From NCBI GenBank assembly GCA_033220425.1, contig CM065648.1:744001-808000 (forward strand): a stretch of 64,000 nucleotides of DNA. The letters are read 5' to 3'. Shown one piece after another: positions 34,655 through 46,901 of this stretch. Numbering within the stretch: the stretch's first letter is position 1; the number at the start of each line of letters is the position of its first letter. The translations under genes and the position numbers were made by a program. This DNA comes from Lepraria neglecta (Eukaryota; Ascomycota; Lecanoromycetes; Lecanorales; Stereocaulaceae). The notes beneath the pieces were generated by a model, which saw only the letters and a list, made by a program, of their open reading frames with translations, was not told the origin of the DNA and did not search any database.

Positions 34655-35439
34655 TATGTCCAGCGCACGCGTGGTGGAGTGTAGGGACAGACATATTTGG
34701 GCGGACAGCTGTAGTACTTAAAAGATGGTGTGGACGGAGCAGGATGCGGCTTGCAAGACCGGATTGCAAGATACGACCGAGATTCGAATGGCGACACATC
34801 ATTGGTCATTGTCGGCGGTATTGCTGCATACGGGTTGATTATCGTCTCACATACCTGCCGCGTTGAGTGGGAAGGTAGCATTTTGCGGGGCTTTGGTTGG
34901 AGGAAGGTCTCGGCTCAAGGACGGATGATAAGCGTGGGCCCGCTGATAGACTAGCGCCAATTCGGCGACGCCCGTCCCCGGGACACGGGTACGGGTAGCC
35001 AATTGGGGCAAAGCACCAACCTGCTTGGTAATGAGGAATTCTGCATAGCAATCCTAGACGACCATGTTCTAGCGGCGATTTGATACGTCGTAGATCGTAA
35101 TCCCTTACCTGGAACCTATGATTTGACCTTGTTGACGCTCTCAGTTATACAAGGTTGACAACCCATTTGCTTTTGCTCTTCCAAAACCGCCCTTTGCCAT
35201 GCTTTGTGGCTCCAGGGTTTTCGCACTTCCTCGCTCACTACCTTGTGCACAATGTTTTGATAAATGCCGTTCGTAGTTTGTATGAAGTGTGCCCCTCTTT
35301 TTATATTATTCATATCACCGTCTTCGTTTGTACGCCGCTTTGGTATGCATCATTCGCTGTCCATGACGTCCTGGTGCACATTGGAGAATCATTGCAAGCC
35401 GTGAAGTTGTGGGGGGTAACTTTGCAGGCCTTAGCCTCG
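34655..35439. other. Intergenic region between permease promoter and NLR-like 3' end
   Basis: The left part holds the permease 5' region. The remaining frames (for example 35155-35499 plus) are hydrophobic but have no family features and overlap the NLR-like 3' end. Nothing is called. Confidence 0.5.
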
Positions 35440-38279
35440 TTATCTCTGTCTCCAGTCCGGCGAGCGCTGCCAGGCCGTTCTCCGTTCGCCAGGCGGTGAC
35501 ACACTCCGTCTCCTTGGTCTGCGATGATCACCATCAGGCCCATATGGACTCAGTAAGCCCCCACTCCGACGTCTTCCGTAGGAAGGCTGGTAGCTGTCCG
35601 TTGGCCGTAAGGACCTCGCTCGAGGCCTTCTTTCGTTCGCAGTTGGATCCCCTAGCCGCGGACTTGGCGATCTTTTGTTCTCCCTTGCTAATTCCAACTC
35701 AGCCAGGTCCTCCTCTGCACGAATGGCGTCTTTATGATCCGTGCCCGATAACCGCCTATGCCCCTCTAGCACTTGTTTATGGAGCCTCTCGGCTTCGCTC
35801 CACCATCCACGTCTAGCATGAATGCGAGCGAGATTCGCCATCGTCAGTAGTGTCTTTGGATGGTCCGGTCCTAGACTTTCCAATCGCTGTTCTAAGGCTT
35901 TTCGCTCGAGCTGCTCGGCTTCTTCCCAACGCGCCTGCGCTCGGTAAGTCCAAGCTAGATTTGCCATGATAGTCAGTGTGTCTGGGTGCGTTGGGCCAAG
36001 CACCTGCGTCCTTATGTTCAGTGTCTTCAGCCCAAGTTCTTCTGCCTCTTCCCACTTCCGCAGCTTGTTGTAAGTGAATGCCAGATTATTCATTTCTGTC
36101 AAAGTGGCCTTGTCCTCCAAACCCAGCTCTCGCTCCATTGCCTGCAGAGTCCGCAATTGCAGCTCTTCAGCACGTTTGAACTCTCCTCGCTTGTTGTAGG
36201 TTATCGCCAGCCGGGACATACTTTTAAGCGTTAGCACATGGCTTGGACCTAATACGCGGTGTGTCGTTTCCCAGAGCTGAACCTGAAGTTCGTAAGCCTC
36301 CCTGGAATTATTGAGCTTGCTGTATGCCACACTTAGTAGGCCCAAGGTCATAAGAGTATCTTCGTGCTCTGGGCCAAGGTTTTCCACTCTCAACTCCCGA
36401 GCTTGCAAGAGAATGCCCAAGGCTGAAGTATTCTGGCCTTGCTCCAAGCAATAATGACCCATGCCGTGCAAGATGTTGGCCCGTGCCAGCTGACAAGGTC
36501 TGGTGGTGATACTGTACCTGAGCACAATTTGAGCGTGCGACTTCAGATCTTGAACTAATGGCCAAACTTTGTACTCCACGACGGTAGGGAAAAGCCGGGC
36601 TACAGCGGCCAACGCCTCTTCCTCCCACTCTGGAAGTGTGCCATAATGCTTTAGCAATTTCTGTGTTGAGAGCTGAACTAGACGGTGGATACTGTACTTG
36701 GATGATGACTTCTCTTCAGTGATCAGAGAAAATGCCTTGAGCTTTGAGACAGCCGCCTTGAATTCAAGAAAGCTTTCTCCAGGTCCGCGTAGAAGCTCTT
36801 GCGAAATGGCTTGCCGATCAAGGACGGCCATTAGAGATAACATTTCTGCGGCTGCGGGACTTTGTTGCAAGATCTGGTCAAACGACATCTTCCAGGTCTG
36901 GAATACAGAATTAGAAGTCTCGCGATCTCGTCCTGGGTCGTCAATACTCGATTCTAAAAGATTTGGTATATCTGTTTCGCCCTTTCTGAAAAGCTCAAGG
37001 TATTCCGAGGCTGAAATGTCGATTTGTCTCAAATATGCAGCGGCTTGGGTGATGGTAAGAGGTAGGTACTCCAACGCACTCGTGAGCTCATCTGCATCTT
37101 CGTGGCTGAGATCCCTGTCCTCAGAAAGCTTGGCCACAAGCAAGATCCGTGCCTCGTCCGGCTCAAATCGCATGATCTGAATCGAATTCTGCTTGCTCTC
37201 GGTAAGTCTGTACCCCAGTTGACTGTCCCTCGTAGTAATAAGGATACCTCCATGGTCACACCGGGGGAGATAATCGATGAGAGGCAAAGATTTCCTTGAA
37301 GAGGATGTCCGAGCAGTAGATCCAAGCCAGAGCTCGTGGTCATCGGCATTATCCAAGACCATCAACCACGGGCCATTCGTCCGATCACTGAGCCAGTCGC
37401 AGACCATTCGTAAGGTATCGATCTCATGATCTTCCCGACCAGGCAGGTCCAAGACTATAGCTATTCTCTGGTAATCAGTCTCGAACCTGAGTTTGCTACC
37501 ACCGTACACCCAAAGGATGTGGGTCTTGGGGTATTGTTGCCGAAATCGGTAGCAGTATTGGATTGCAATTCGAGACTTCCTAGATGTTGTTACAATGAGA
37601 AAAATATGGCAGAAGAAGCTTAGGGGAGTTGATACCCAACGCCACCGATCCCAGCAAGGGCCACCCGATGATTCTTCTCCTTCAGCTGCTGCTCAATCTC
37701 GATCATTGTACCTTCACGCCCGACAAAGTCTGCATCACTATCATATTTGTTCAACCAGATAGATGTTCTCGCTGGTGTGGGTTCAGGCGTTGGAGCATTC
37801 TGCCTTTGCTCTTCTAGAAACGTCCCTAATCTGCGGATAAGATCGCTGTTATGTGTAGTCTGAAACGCTGTGAGGTTTGAAACGTAGTCACGAATGACCG
37901 CTGCGAACTCATCGACGTCTTTCTGGGCCCCTACAGATTTGACCGCTTTGATGCCCTTCTCCCACGTGGAAGCTTTTGCGGACGGTAGGACTTTCTGGAG
38001 AATAGCGTCGAGCTTTTTGATCTCGTTGTGAAGACCTTCCGCCACAGGCTTCAGGAGCTTCTCCGTATCGGGAGCAATTTCGCCTCGGCTGGCTTGGTCA
38101 GAAAGACGGCAGACGATTTCCACTAGGAGCGGCAACTGGACGCTAATGTGAAGGAAGCTCGTAGGCAGCTCTTTGACATTCTTCCTGAACTCATTTAATC
38201 GCGTGACAACTTTTGTTCCGTAATCAGCAAGGGAACAGATAGCTGATACGAAGCTGATGACAGCAATGGCTTCGGCCAT
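35440..38279 (-). CDS. NLR-like protein: SesA-type N-terminus, NB-ARC NTPase, TPR repeats
   Basis: Two exons, 38279..37636 and 37579..35440, encode 927 residues. The 56-bp intron splits the P-loop: LAGIGGVG joins KSRIAIQYCYRFRQQ. Domain order: a helical N-terminal domain of the SesA/NACHT-N type (MAEAIAVISFVSAICSLADY; VKELPTSFLHISVQLPLLVE), an NB-ARC module from about residue 190 (FVGREGTMIEIEQQL; Walker A GIGGVGKS; Walker B WLMVLDNADD; GGILITTRDSQLG; LEYLPLTITQAAAYL), and TPR repeats of the Tetratricopeptide_10/12 type (GPEHEDTLMTLGLLSVAYSK; GPTHPDTLTIMANLAWTYRA; GPDHPKTLLTMANLARIHAR). The last 85 residues are Arg/Ser/Pro-rich (RSGGLLSPYGPDGDHRRPRR). The STAND family oligomerises on ligand binding and often triggers fungal cell death. 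No stop or shift is visible. It is next to an F-box relic and many dead genes. Confidence 0.9.
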
Positions 38280-38406
38280 GGCAAAGTCAGATGGGATGAG
38301 ATGATTTCCTCGTTAGTTCTCGGCATTAATCAATGCCAAGATCGTGGAACAAAACGGGCCGAACCGACTCAGCACCAAGATCGTGTCTTAAAAGTATTTT
38401 TGCGCC

Positions 38407-39563
38407 TCAATGGCCTACACGTCTTTGTTTATCTTCTTTCACTACAACATATTGGATGAAAAAACCATACCTCAATAGCGTTTTAGTATCGATATCGTAG
38501 GTACTTTCGTAAATTATTGATGAACTCTCCGCAGTCTGTGCACAACTATCCAAATATTCCTTCCGATCAGGTCCTGCTGAGTGTCGTGATAGTGAAAAGA
38601 AAAAAGCTCGGACTGTGAGATCCATTGCGGATCTTTGGCAGAATATCCAGCGCTGCGGCCTAATCGTCTCTTTAGATACATGTTGACTATACCTATCCCT
38701 TTGGGAGACTCTTGTCTATCAAAGAAATCCCTTCGCCACAAGAACTTTATCTCCGTCCCACAATTCGGGCAGTCTAGCTTGTCGCCCCAGTCCGAGCGAC
38801 GGAAGGTGCTTTGCAGCTTCCGAATTTCTTCGGCTACATACCGGTCATCAGACTTAATATGAGGGCACAAGTTGACGGGATATTTGAACGCTGCTGTATC
38901 AGAGCTTCGATTGGCGCTGTACTCCGAGGAAGCGGATCTAGATCTATCGCCCAAGCCACATGGAGAAACAAGTCTGCCTTGTTTCTTTGCAACATGACAC
39001 GTAGATATTCCATATACGGTGACTCTGAGAAGGTCCAGCCGATTGGTGTTTGCGAGTACAAGTTTTCAAACGGTATGAAGCGAAAGAAAGACAGGGGATC
39101 GGGGGGCCTAGGGAACCTCGGAAGATTACTGATGAGTTCGTGATACGATATTCGAGAGTCGGGCGTTATTCGGAGATATCTGCGGCTAGCATCACAACGC
39201 CGTTGCCAGTCTTCGTTTTGCAGTTGTGAAGGCGTGAAGGCAGAAGTGTGGTGGAAAGTTCTACAGCCACTGCAAGCGAGTTGGCCTTCATTTTCTTGAA
39301 CTTACGTTCGGATATACAGGTAAGGTCGAACCGGAGGTCGAGATCTTGTCGAGATCTTTTCGAGCCAGATAGAAAACAATCGGGAGTGCCGGGCCGTATT
39401 GGTACAGTGTCCGACACGACAGTTTCAGGTTAACGGCTGTGCTTGCAGGTGCAAAATTAACGATCATGTGAATCAGCTCCACTGGCAGATCCAGGATGTT
39501 AAGAGCTTGTTGATTTCGGTCGTCCCTTGAACTTGGATCAAAGCCTTTGAAAGGAGTTCGCAT
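38407..39563 (-). pseudogene. F-box protein, frame-broken
   Basis: An ATG at 39563 begins MRTPFKGFDPSSRDDRNQQA and a recognisable F-box, LNILDLPVELIHMIVNFAPA then AVNLKLSCRTLYQYGPALPI. After LARKDLDKISTS the protein-like reading leaves this frame. Downstream pieces in other frames include FKKMKANSLAVAVEL, YSQTPIGWTFSESPYMEYLR, VNLCPHIKSDDRYVAEEIRK and KLDCPNCGTEIKFLWRRDF, a CxxC knuckle. Fungal F-box proteins of this type are substrate adaptors of SCF ubiquitin ligases with a Cys-containing C-terminal half. At least three frame changes are needed and no introns explain them. Confidence 0.6.
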
Positions 39564-40600
39564 TCTAATTGAGTCCAACGAGATTTCCAAGTTAGAGAGG
39601 TCGTCTGATAGATCGGTGTTCGATCTCCACCGTCAGAGAGCTGCCAAATATGGGCCCAGAAAAATGATGACAATGCAAATGCCATGGCTCAAGTCTAAGC
39701 AACTCAGAACTGAGTATTTTTGTTCGCTGCAAAGACGATAGGAGTGATGGTTTACAGCTTCGAAATGCTAGGTAATATTGAGTAGTTTTGAGCAACCAAG
39801 TGGCATTTCAAGCATCCCACACTGTCTTGGCATCGAATTCTACGCTTTCCGGCCTAGTTGACTTTCAAGACCCAGTAGTACCAGGGTCACGACCGGAATA
39901 GAGTTCCCTTCAAGCTAAACATTGTGGGGGTGGCAATTCACTAATTAGAAACCTGGGGCATTTAACTGACAGCCTAAGCCGCCGTTTGTGAATAGGAATG
40001 AGCTGGAATCATCAATATTCAAAACAGAATGGAGTCTCGAACCTGCCAAATTCGCGATACAATTCCAATTTTGATTGTCTTCCTCCATTCAGGTCAAACG
40101 CATATAGGAACCAAAGTGCAGTGCCTAGTCATCTTTAGTTGCCAAAGTGCAATTTTAAGCTGAGGAGTGTTTGATTAAGTGGTATACAACATTAAGGCAT
40201 GTTCAGCTCAAACACTTCACCAAATTTTATGCATCAGGCGCTGTGCGAAAAAATAGTTTCGCATTGTAGACACTCACTAGCGCCATCACAATTGACAAGA
40301 ACAGCGGCATTCGTTAAAACAGAAAATCTGAACGACTACCAATTATACCGAAGTCGTATGCAACAACGATATTCTGTCTTTGTCGTATACCATTTCTTCT
40401 TTATTCGGTTATCTTGCAGACTTATGACTTATGTTAATCACTAGCAACTTTCTTTCAACTATCCAACACATCAAGCAAACACTCATGCGCCTCGATATGG
40501 CCCTCTGCATCTTCTTCTCAACTTGCAACCCATCTGACCCATAGCGCGACTTCATTTTTTACTTCTAAAAACCAAGCGTGATCGAGACTACTTTCCAAGC
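39564..40600. other. Gene-poor interval between F-box relic and APH-like relic 1
   Basis: No supported gene on either strand. Short frames (39547-39741, 40199-40444) have no motifs. Locally AT-richer than the conserved blocks. Confidence 0.5.
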
Positions 40601-42181
40601 ATGGATACCCAGGTCGCTTCGTACGGTGATGGACCGAACGTCCTCAGGAAGGTACCAAGACCACTTTATTCTGTCCAAATATACATAGGAGGACCTCCAC
40701 CATTCTCTCTGGAGGCTCAGCGGAAGGTGCTGAAATGGACGCACGAGCGCGGCTACTTTATTCCCGATCCGAATTGGCTCAATCCACCAAACGTTGAAGG
40801 CATACGAGAAATCGTGTGGCCTTTCATGAAACCTCTCGGCACCAAGAATATCGAAGATATCTCTGTAGCCTTTCTTGCTGACGGTGGCTTCAATAGGGTC
40901 TATACCGTCGACACTTTAAAAGGGAGCTATGTCTTCCGAGTGGCTTTGCCAGTGGATCCACACTACAAGACCGAATCTGATGTTGCTACCACTGAGCTCG
41001 TCAGGCACTTTACTACGATCCCCGTTCCCATCATCTACACATACGACTCTTCGGCTAACAATACGTTGGGCTTGGAGTGGATTCTGATGGAAGAGATCAC
41101 TTCTGGCAAGGAGCTCGACGATTCGTGGGAAACCATGGAGTATGACACCAAAGTTCGCCTGACCGAGACAGTGGCAGACTGGACTGCGCAGCTTTCCAAC
41201 ATCATTTTCGACAAGATTGGCAGTATCTACATGCGTTTTGAGCAGGAAAACCTTCTATTCTTCGTTGGGCGGAGCGTCAACTACCTCCTCACCCAAGAAA
41301 ACCGTCTACTATTCGACGCACCACGTGGGCCATTTGTAATGTTGGAAAGCTATTATGCCGTACTCCTCACAATCGCCAAGAGAGATGTTGAGGCAGTTAC
41401 TCAAGCCGACGAATCCGATTTGTTCGAGTTCGAGTAGTCGAAGTCGAGGTTCAAAGGAACGTTGCTTGATCAAGATGTCTTCTTCCATCTAGGTGAGCCT
41501 TACGATAAGCCGGATGAAGAGCTGTTCGAGGAGAGGAAGAAGGAGTTGAGATTACTTGCGAATGGAATTGACATGCTCCACAAAGCTCTGCCCGTTTTGT
41601 GCGCCAATGTTCAGGCTTCATCCTCTGAACGGGTTACGATGCTCTCACATCCCGATCTCTCTCGGCGTAACATCTTCTTCAATGATGCAGGGACACCTGT
41701 TTCCTTGCTAGATTGGGAAAAATCCAGCTAGAGCCCGCCCTCTTCCTGACTCGAAACCCAGACCTCATCGACTCAGTGGAGAACTTCGACGAGCCCGAGA
41801 AGGAAGACTTGGCAGACCCAGAGAGACAACCAGATTCAGAAGACCCAGAAGAGGCGGCCAAGGCAATCAAAGACAATGAAGAATGGTACACGAGGAATCT
41901 GAACGATTATCAGTGTACGATGCTGCGCCAGACCTTCCAGGAGAAATTGAAGGACTTGGAATCTCCGCTCGCGGACGCAGTGTGGGATGACCTCCCTGAA
42001 TTCGACTGAGAGTTGCTTGAGCGTATCATCCATATTTCTACTCAAGCTGAAGATCATGTTGATTGGGCGGCGAGCCATCTGATGGAGGGTGTCGTGCTTG
42101 AAGATTACGCGGGTAGTGGGAAGACGTGGGGAAGAGAGTCGATCCAATTTCTCTCTTCCGATAGATCACGGGTAGCAAAAT
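40601..42181 (+). pseudogene. APH/choline-kinase-like phosphotransferase, copy 1, inactivated
   Basis: ATG 40601 starts a long frame: RKVPRPLYSVQIYIGGPPPF, FLADGGFNRVYTVDTLKGSY (nucleotide-binding loop), YVFRVALPVDPHYKTESDVA with the N-lobe Lys region, and NTLGLEWILMEEITSGKELD. TAG stops the frame at 41435-41437 after DLFEFE, but the same frame continues SKSRFKGTLLDQDVFFHLGE to the catalytic loop VTMLSHPDLSRRNIFFNDAG and VSLLDWE (HxDxxxxN and DxE-like metal site). A one-base loss in the A run at about 41719 shifts the frame to IQLEPALFLTRNPDLIDSVE. A TGA at 42007-42009 then interrupts LPEFD...ELLERIIHISTQAEDH. The kinase-like fold is that of the fungal APH/AIM9-like family; substrates are unknown. 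This is the most complete of the copies here. Confidence 0.8.
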
Positions 42182-42976
42182 AGCCCAGACGAGCGTCCAC
42201 AAAATTTCCCTCTAGCAGCTCCAGCTAAAGAAGTAATTACACAAACAGCTAGTCGTAAAGTCTCAATCGGACAGTTTTTTCCGGATTATACCACAGATGA
42301 AGAGGCAATAAGTGTTACTTCCAATGTTTTTGCACGTTTGGTTGGGGCAATATCCGAATTATTCTGCTACCTGCGAGATGGGTAACAAGGCGGCTGGTAC
42401 AGGTAAAGATGTAGCGAGGAAGTTCAGACACAAATTTGGAGCCAACAGCACTGACAGAAGGGGTTGATATTTTTGGTACACTGAAATCATGCGGAGCAAG
42501 AAAACCTAGATAAAATCCTTCTAGGAGGAAAGCAAAGTATATTCAGAAAAGGTACAAGTTACGTTAGTTACCAATTCGCATAATGAAAACGTTGCAAGTC
42601 TCAACATCAGGCTCGAAGTGCTCTATGTACGCAACTTTTCGGCAATAGTCTTCCCGCGTTGTGGAGACAAATAGCATCAAGTCTGCGGGAAGCCAGACAG
42701 GCAGTAACACGTCCATCGCCCACCAAGAAATAACCTAGCAATGAGAACACTCTTCGCGTCACTTTTTTTGTGGTGCTATACCAATTTGTTAGGGCTTCAG
42801 CCGACACCAAGGCTCGATACATGGCATATCGACACATCGAACATCACATTTGGCGGCATGGAGTATACTCACCAACCTGTTGGCCCAGTCCTTCTTTCTC
42901 AATCATCCATCATCTTTGGATATCCACCACCTCAATCATCAAAACACACCAAACCTTCCCACTACCCACAGACAAA
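42182..42976. other. Intergenic region after APH-like relic 1
   Basis: No supported gene. A minus-strand frame at 42607-42837 has no features. Confidence 0.5.
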
Positions 42977-43413
42977 ATGATTCACAACACCAACGACTTA
43001 AAGGAGTTTAAGCGCAACTTACTCCCTTCGCTAGTCGACTTCGTCGACAACATCATGACTGAGAAGGACTGGGAGAAAGTTATTACCCACGATAAGTCCG
43101 TTCAGAAGATCAACTATCATCTGGATCGTCAAGGCGTAAGTGTCCTCCCCCTTTGGGTGTCCTCTCCCCTTGGGATATTTTCTTCTGCTAACACATGTCC
43201 TCACAGACCGAGCTGAAGAACCCAACACGCTGGCGTTACGCCATCCAAGTTCAGGCTGGCGCGACGGATCCCAAGTTGAAAGGCCTGACTCGCTCAAAGG
43301 GAAAGCGCGGCGGCCACTTCAATAAGTCATGCCCACTATCGTGCAGGTTGAACTTGAGTGCAACTCGTGCATCGCTGCTGACAAGCTTCGCGAGGCGTTC
43401 TATGCGTCCATGA
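42977..43413 (+). CDS. Small unrecognised two-exon gene, possibly frameshifted
   Basis: Exons 42977..43135 and 43207..43413 use a clear GTAAGT..CACAG intron with TGCTAAC branch site. Exon 1 reads MIHNTNDLKEFKRNLLPSLV, FVDNIMTEKDWEKVITHDKS. Exon 2 reads TELKNPTRWRYAIQVQAGAT, GLTRSKGKRGGHFNKS. As read, the protein is 121 residues with a low-complexity end. However, from 43329 another frame looks more protein-like (MPTIVQVELECNSCIAADKL, REAFYASMIPQEKYLRLEWL) and would continue directly if one base were restored near 43327. In that frame a possible 44-bp intron follows VVVHKKQ, with a stop shortly after. So this is either a short real protein or a slightly decayed one of about 150 residues. I do not recognise the family. 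Confidence 0.5.
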
Positions 43414-43599
43414 TTCCTCAGGAAAAATACCTTAGGCTTGAGTGGCTTCATCGAGTTGTTGTTCATAAGAAGCAAGTCAGAAAGAACCCCTGTCCATGGT
43501 ATTGGCTAATGAAATATAGTGGTACATATACTGTCGAAGCCAACCAGAAGTGGAAGAAGCTGAAGGCTTGTAGAGCGGGTGAAGGGTATAGCGCTAGAA

Positions 43600-44516
43600 G
43601 TAGCAAGAGGATTGGAGCAGATCTTGGAAAGACATGGGTAGGGTCAAGATTTGAATGTTTAGGATCAGCATGCGAGGCGTTAGAGAGAGGGTCGATAGAA
43701 ATATTGCTTGCCAGTCGATCAGTGTTTTCAATTGGCCTTAAGCCTAACGCATGCACTTTTGCTCCACAACGACCCTTTCCAAATTTCTCTGACTGGGTTT
43801 CTTCCCCATCAATTCAGGCACAGAATCTGCTTTCCATGGTCGAGTTACCTCGGGGCAGGTCCCCCCTGGCGGTCCCCATTAGTAGGCAAGATACTATATG
43901 AATCAGTCAATTTCGAAGAATCTATGCTTATACTAGACACTTCGAAGGGTATTGGGCCCATGTTTTGTTATGTTTAGGCCGTTGGCGTTGATAAAAAATC
44001 CGCGTCCAGAGAGTACTAGGCCTAATCGTTGTTCAATTTATATTCCTTAAGTCCAGTATTTGTAACCATTGGCTGTAGTTAAAATGTATATGGAGCTGTG
44101 ATCAGGAATGTTGGGCGGGGAATCTAGCGAAAGATGCGATCCAGAGGCTCAGAATGGCAATTTCGATAAACGCGAACCCTCATATGGTGTGGATTGTCAG
44201 GGGGGACTGCCCGGAATCAACTCGTCAAAAGGAGAAGTCAGCTTCTTACTGACAAAGCATCCTTGCTTGACGCAGGAGATTCACCAACCTATAACGTAGT
44301 AATTACAATGATTTTGAGATCGATAGCTCAACTTGTCAAATCATAGATTCGTTGTGAAGAATTGCAACCCACAAGGGTTGAAGCGGCAACTCTAAGCGGC
44401 AGCGCTAGTGGTCTTGCCGACACTAGCGCGATGCTGTCAAAATTTTGGCAAATCGGTATGAACCATTGGAAAAGTCCACAACCACTTCGTCCGTTCACAT
44501 GTGACTCGCTCGCAGC
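43600..44516. other. Intergenic region upstream of the Lys-rich gene
   Basis: Apart from the tail of a frame from the small gene before it, nothing is supported. The frame at 44108-44299 has no features. Confidence 0.45.
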
Positions 44517-45784
44517 ATGGCAGCAGAGCGAAAGACATCTCATGGACCAGGGCCTGAAACCAAGGGTGGCGGCTTTCGCGGCGGACCCAAGCGGTGGACC
44601 GGGCGTGGGCCAGCGCCCGCACGACATATTCCATGGCCAGAGGTGAGAATAACTCCTAACACTCAGCTGAGCAGAGTTAACGTGTCAATTTTCAGATCTT
44701 CAAGCATCATATCTCCGTGGTCGAAGGCCACCTCAAAATGATCGACATGGTCAGAAAACACACTGTCGAAGGATCGGGCAACTGGAAAATGATTATGGAA
44801 CTCGTGGACCGAGCAAACGAAATGCTACGAGTGTCAAAACATCAATCGAGAACTTTTGTACGGAATACGTGGACTGTTGTGCCGTGACCTTGTGCTGATG
44901 TAGACTAGGTACCACCACCTGGACAACGCGAACAAGTGCCCTTGGGATCTTCATCAGCTTCAATGTACCCTGGGTACTCGCCTGCGGATCACGAGTACGG
45001 GAAAGCTGCAGAGGAGTACGGGAGAGCAGCCGCAGAGGCCAAAAAGCAGGGGATAGATATCAGCCATCCTGATGTGGAGTACGAGATTGGTCAGGCAAAG
45101 GGCATCAAAAGACGAACACTGGCAGGGATAAGGGAAGCACAGGCTGCGAAAGGTCAAGGTAGCGGGAGCGGTTCTGGCTCAGCATCCGAAGGGCCTGCAA
45201 AGACTACGCCCAAAGAGCATGCGATACCTAACGGGAATGCTACCAAAGAGAAACCTCAGGAAGCTACACCAGAGGGCGACAATCCATACTTCGTCATCGA
45301 TACAAAGCCTACCCCTGTCAATCTACCTGGTATGCCGAACCAGCCCACTAAGCGAAGTGCCTCACCACCCCCATCAGCCTCACCCAAGAAGCACAAGAAA
45401 GCCAAGAAACATCATGACGGGGACTTGCCAAAGGGTAAGGAGACCGAGAAAGTGGAACTCGAGGACATCTCTGAGGAAGTGGATGCTCGCTTGAAGGACA
45501 AAGAAGAGAAGCGGAAACGAAAGGAGGAGAAAAAGCGAAAGCGGGAATCGGGCGAGCCTACATCAGCTGTTAAGGCGTCTGGCACGAATGCTGAGGACCC
45601 TGCTATGGCTGTTGAGGTAGAGAAGCCGAAGAAGAAAATAGCAAAAAAGTCCACTGACGAGGCGCTCGCTGATAGGTCCATCACGAAGAAGCGGGCGAGG
45701 GAGAACACTGAGGAAGCTGAGGATGCGGAGGGCAAAACAAGGAAGAAGCGGAAGAAGGGCAAAGGAACAGCTGAAGCGGCATAG
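44517..45784 (+). CDS. Lys-rich, probably nuclear protein of unknown function
   Basis: Three exons, 44517..44642, 44696..44857 and 44909..45784, encode 387 residues; both introns (53 and 51 bp) are phase 0. Exon 1 (MAAERKTSHGPGPETKGGGF, RGGPKRWTGRGPAP) is Gly/Arg-rich. It joins RHIPWPE to IFKHHISVVEGHLKMIDMVR, KHTVEGSGNWKMIMELVDRA and NEMLRVSKHQSRTF. Exon 3 has VPPPGQREQVPLGSSSASMY, a helical block (HEYGKAAEEYGRAAAEAKKQ; GIDISHPDVEYEIGQAKGIK), then a long Lys/Glu-rich tail with several nuclear localisation-type stretches (SPKKHKKAKKHH; KRKRKEEKKRKRE; RKKRKKGKG). The two short helical domains look conserved and the tail disordered. This composition suggests chromatin or ribosome-biogenesis work but does not show it. 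The gene is intact, in the middle of many relics. Confidence 0.75.
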
Positions 45785-46901
45785 AGCGTGTATGACTTTG
45801 CTATGAATAATATGTGGTGCTTTTCTGAGCGCTTTATGTAGAATGGTCCTTGGCCCACCTCAGGGCCATTGGCTAGATCGAACACCAGGATTAGCTACTG
45901 CCGATCCTAACCTTGTCAACTACTACCAGTGAACTAAGTGTCAACCCCATGATGGCGCCACGGTCCTGCCGTTTGTTGCTTCTCCAGAGCGAAGACCTGT
46001 CAGAATATCGGCTTGAGGGTCCTCGAAATATGACGACGCTGAAGCACAAATGCCGAGCGTCTCAGCCGTATCAAGTTCGAAACATCGTAAACAACCTACT
46101 TGACCACGTATTGTTCTGAGGCTTTCGTCTGCCGAGGGGAGCGACTGGGCCCTATACCAGCCAACTTAGATTTGTACCGCATGATTTTACAAAAATCTTC
46201 CATAGCTTTTCTCTTCTTTCATCGTCCGCCAACAGCGCGTATTTCCCTAATCACATAAAAAATTTAAATTTTGCTCACTTCCCCTCATCGAATCATGTTT
46301 TATGACCTTTGCGTGACTCACTGTTAGTTTTTCATATGGAAGACAAAGGCATCCTTTCCCCCCTCAAAACCATGGCATTGTCTAAGGTAGCTTCCCAAAA
46401 CCTCATTCAATCACAAGGAGTACCCGCTTCCTCAAATTCCGAAACTCGGCATCCTCCACCATTCACTGACCTACCCAAAGCTTCGCCGCACAAACATCCT
46501 TCTAAAAATTTCCAAGACCTCCACTTAAGCCATGGACTCAGAAGCCAGTTGTCTCTCAAAGCTAGAGAAAGAGCAAACATGACAACCACATAATATACCG
46601 ACACTCTCGCCCACTTCTCCACCGTCTCTAATGTTGGACCTGGGTTTTAGTACAGCTACAATTTCAAACGAAGAAAGGCGGAGGTCAAATTCCTCCCGCA
46701 CGGACAGAAGCCATGCTAGAACGCTCTTCGATTCTGAAGTTACCGAGTCAATACCATCGAGGACTACTCTGGAACTTGATAGAAGACTAAGTTGGCCCAC
46801 CGGTACAGACGCGCTGCAAGAATTCCCTTCGTGCTGGGTTATCGAGGAAGCTGACCTCCGGCAACAACGAACTACTAGGATTATCAGCGGCAACAGACGA
46901 C
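45785..46901. other. Gene-poor interval between the Lys-rich gene and APH-like relic 2
   Basis: Frames at 46309-46593 and 46631-46930 (plus) are Ser/Arg-rich without any recognised motif. AT-rich stretch near 46255-46275. No gene is called. Confidence 0.45.
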
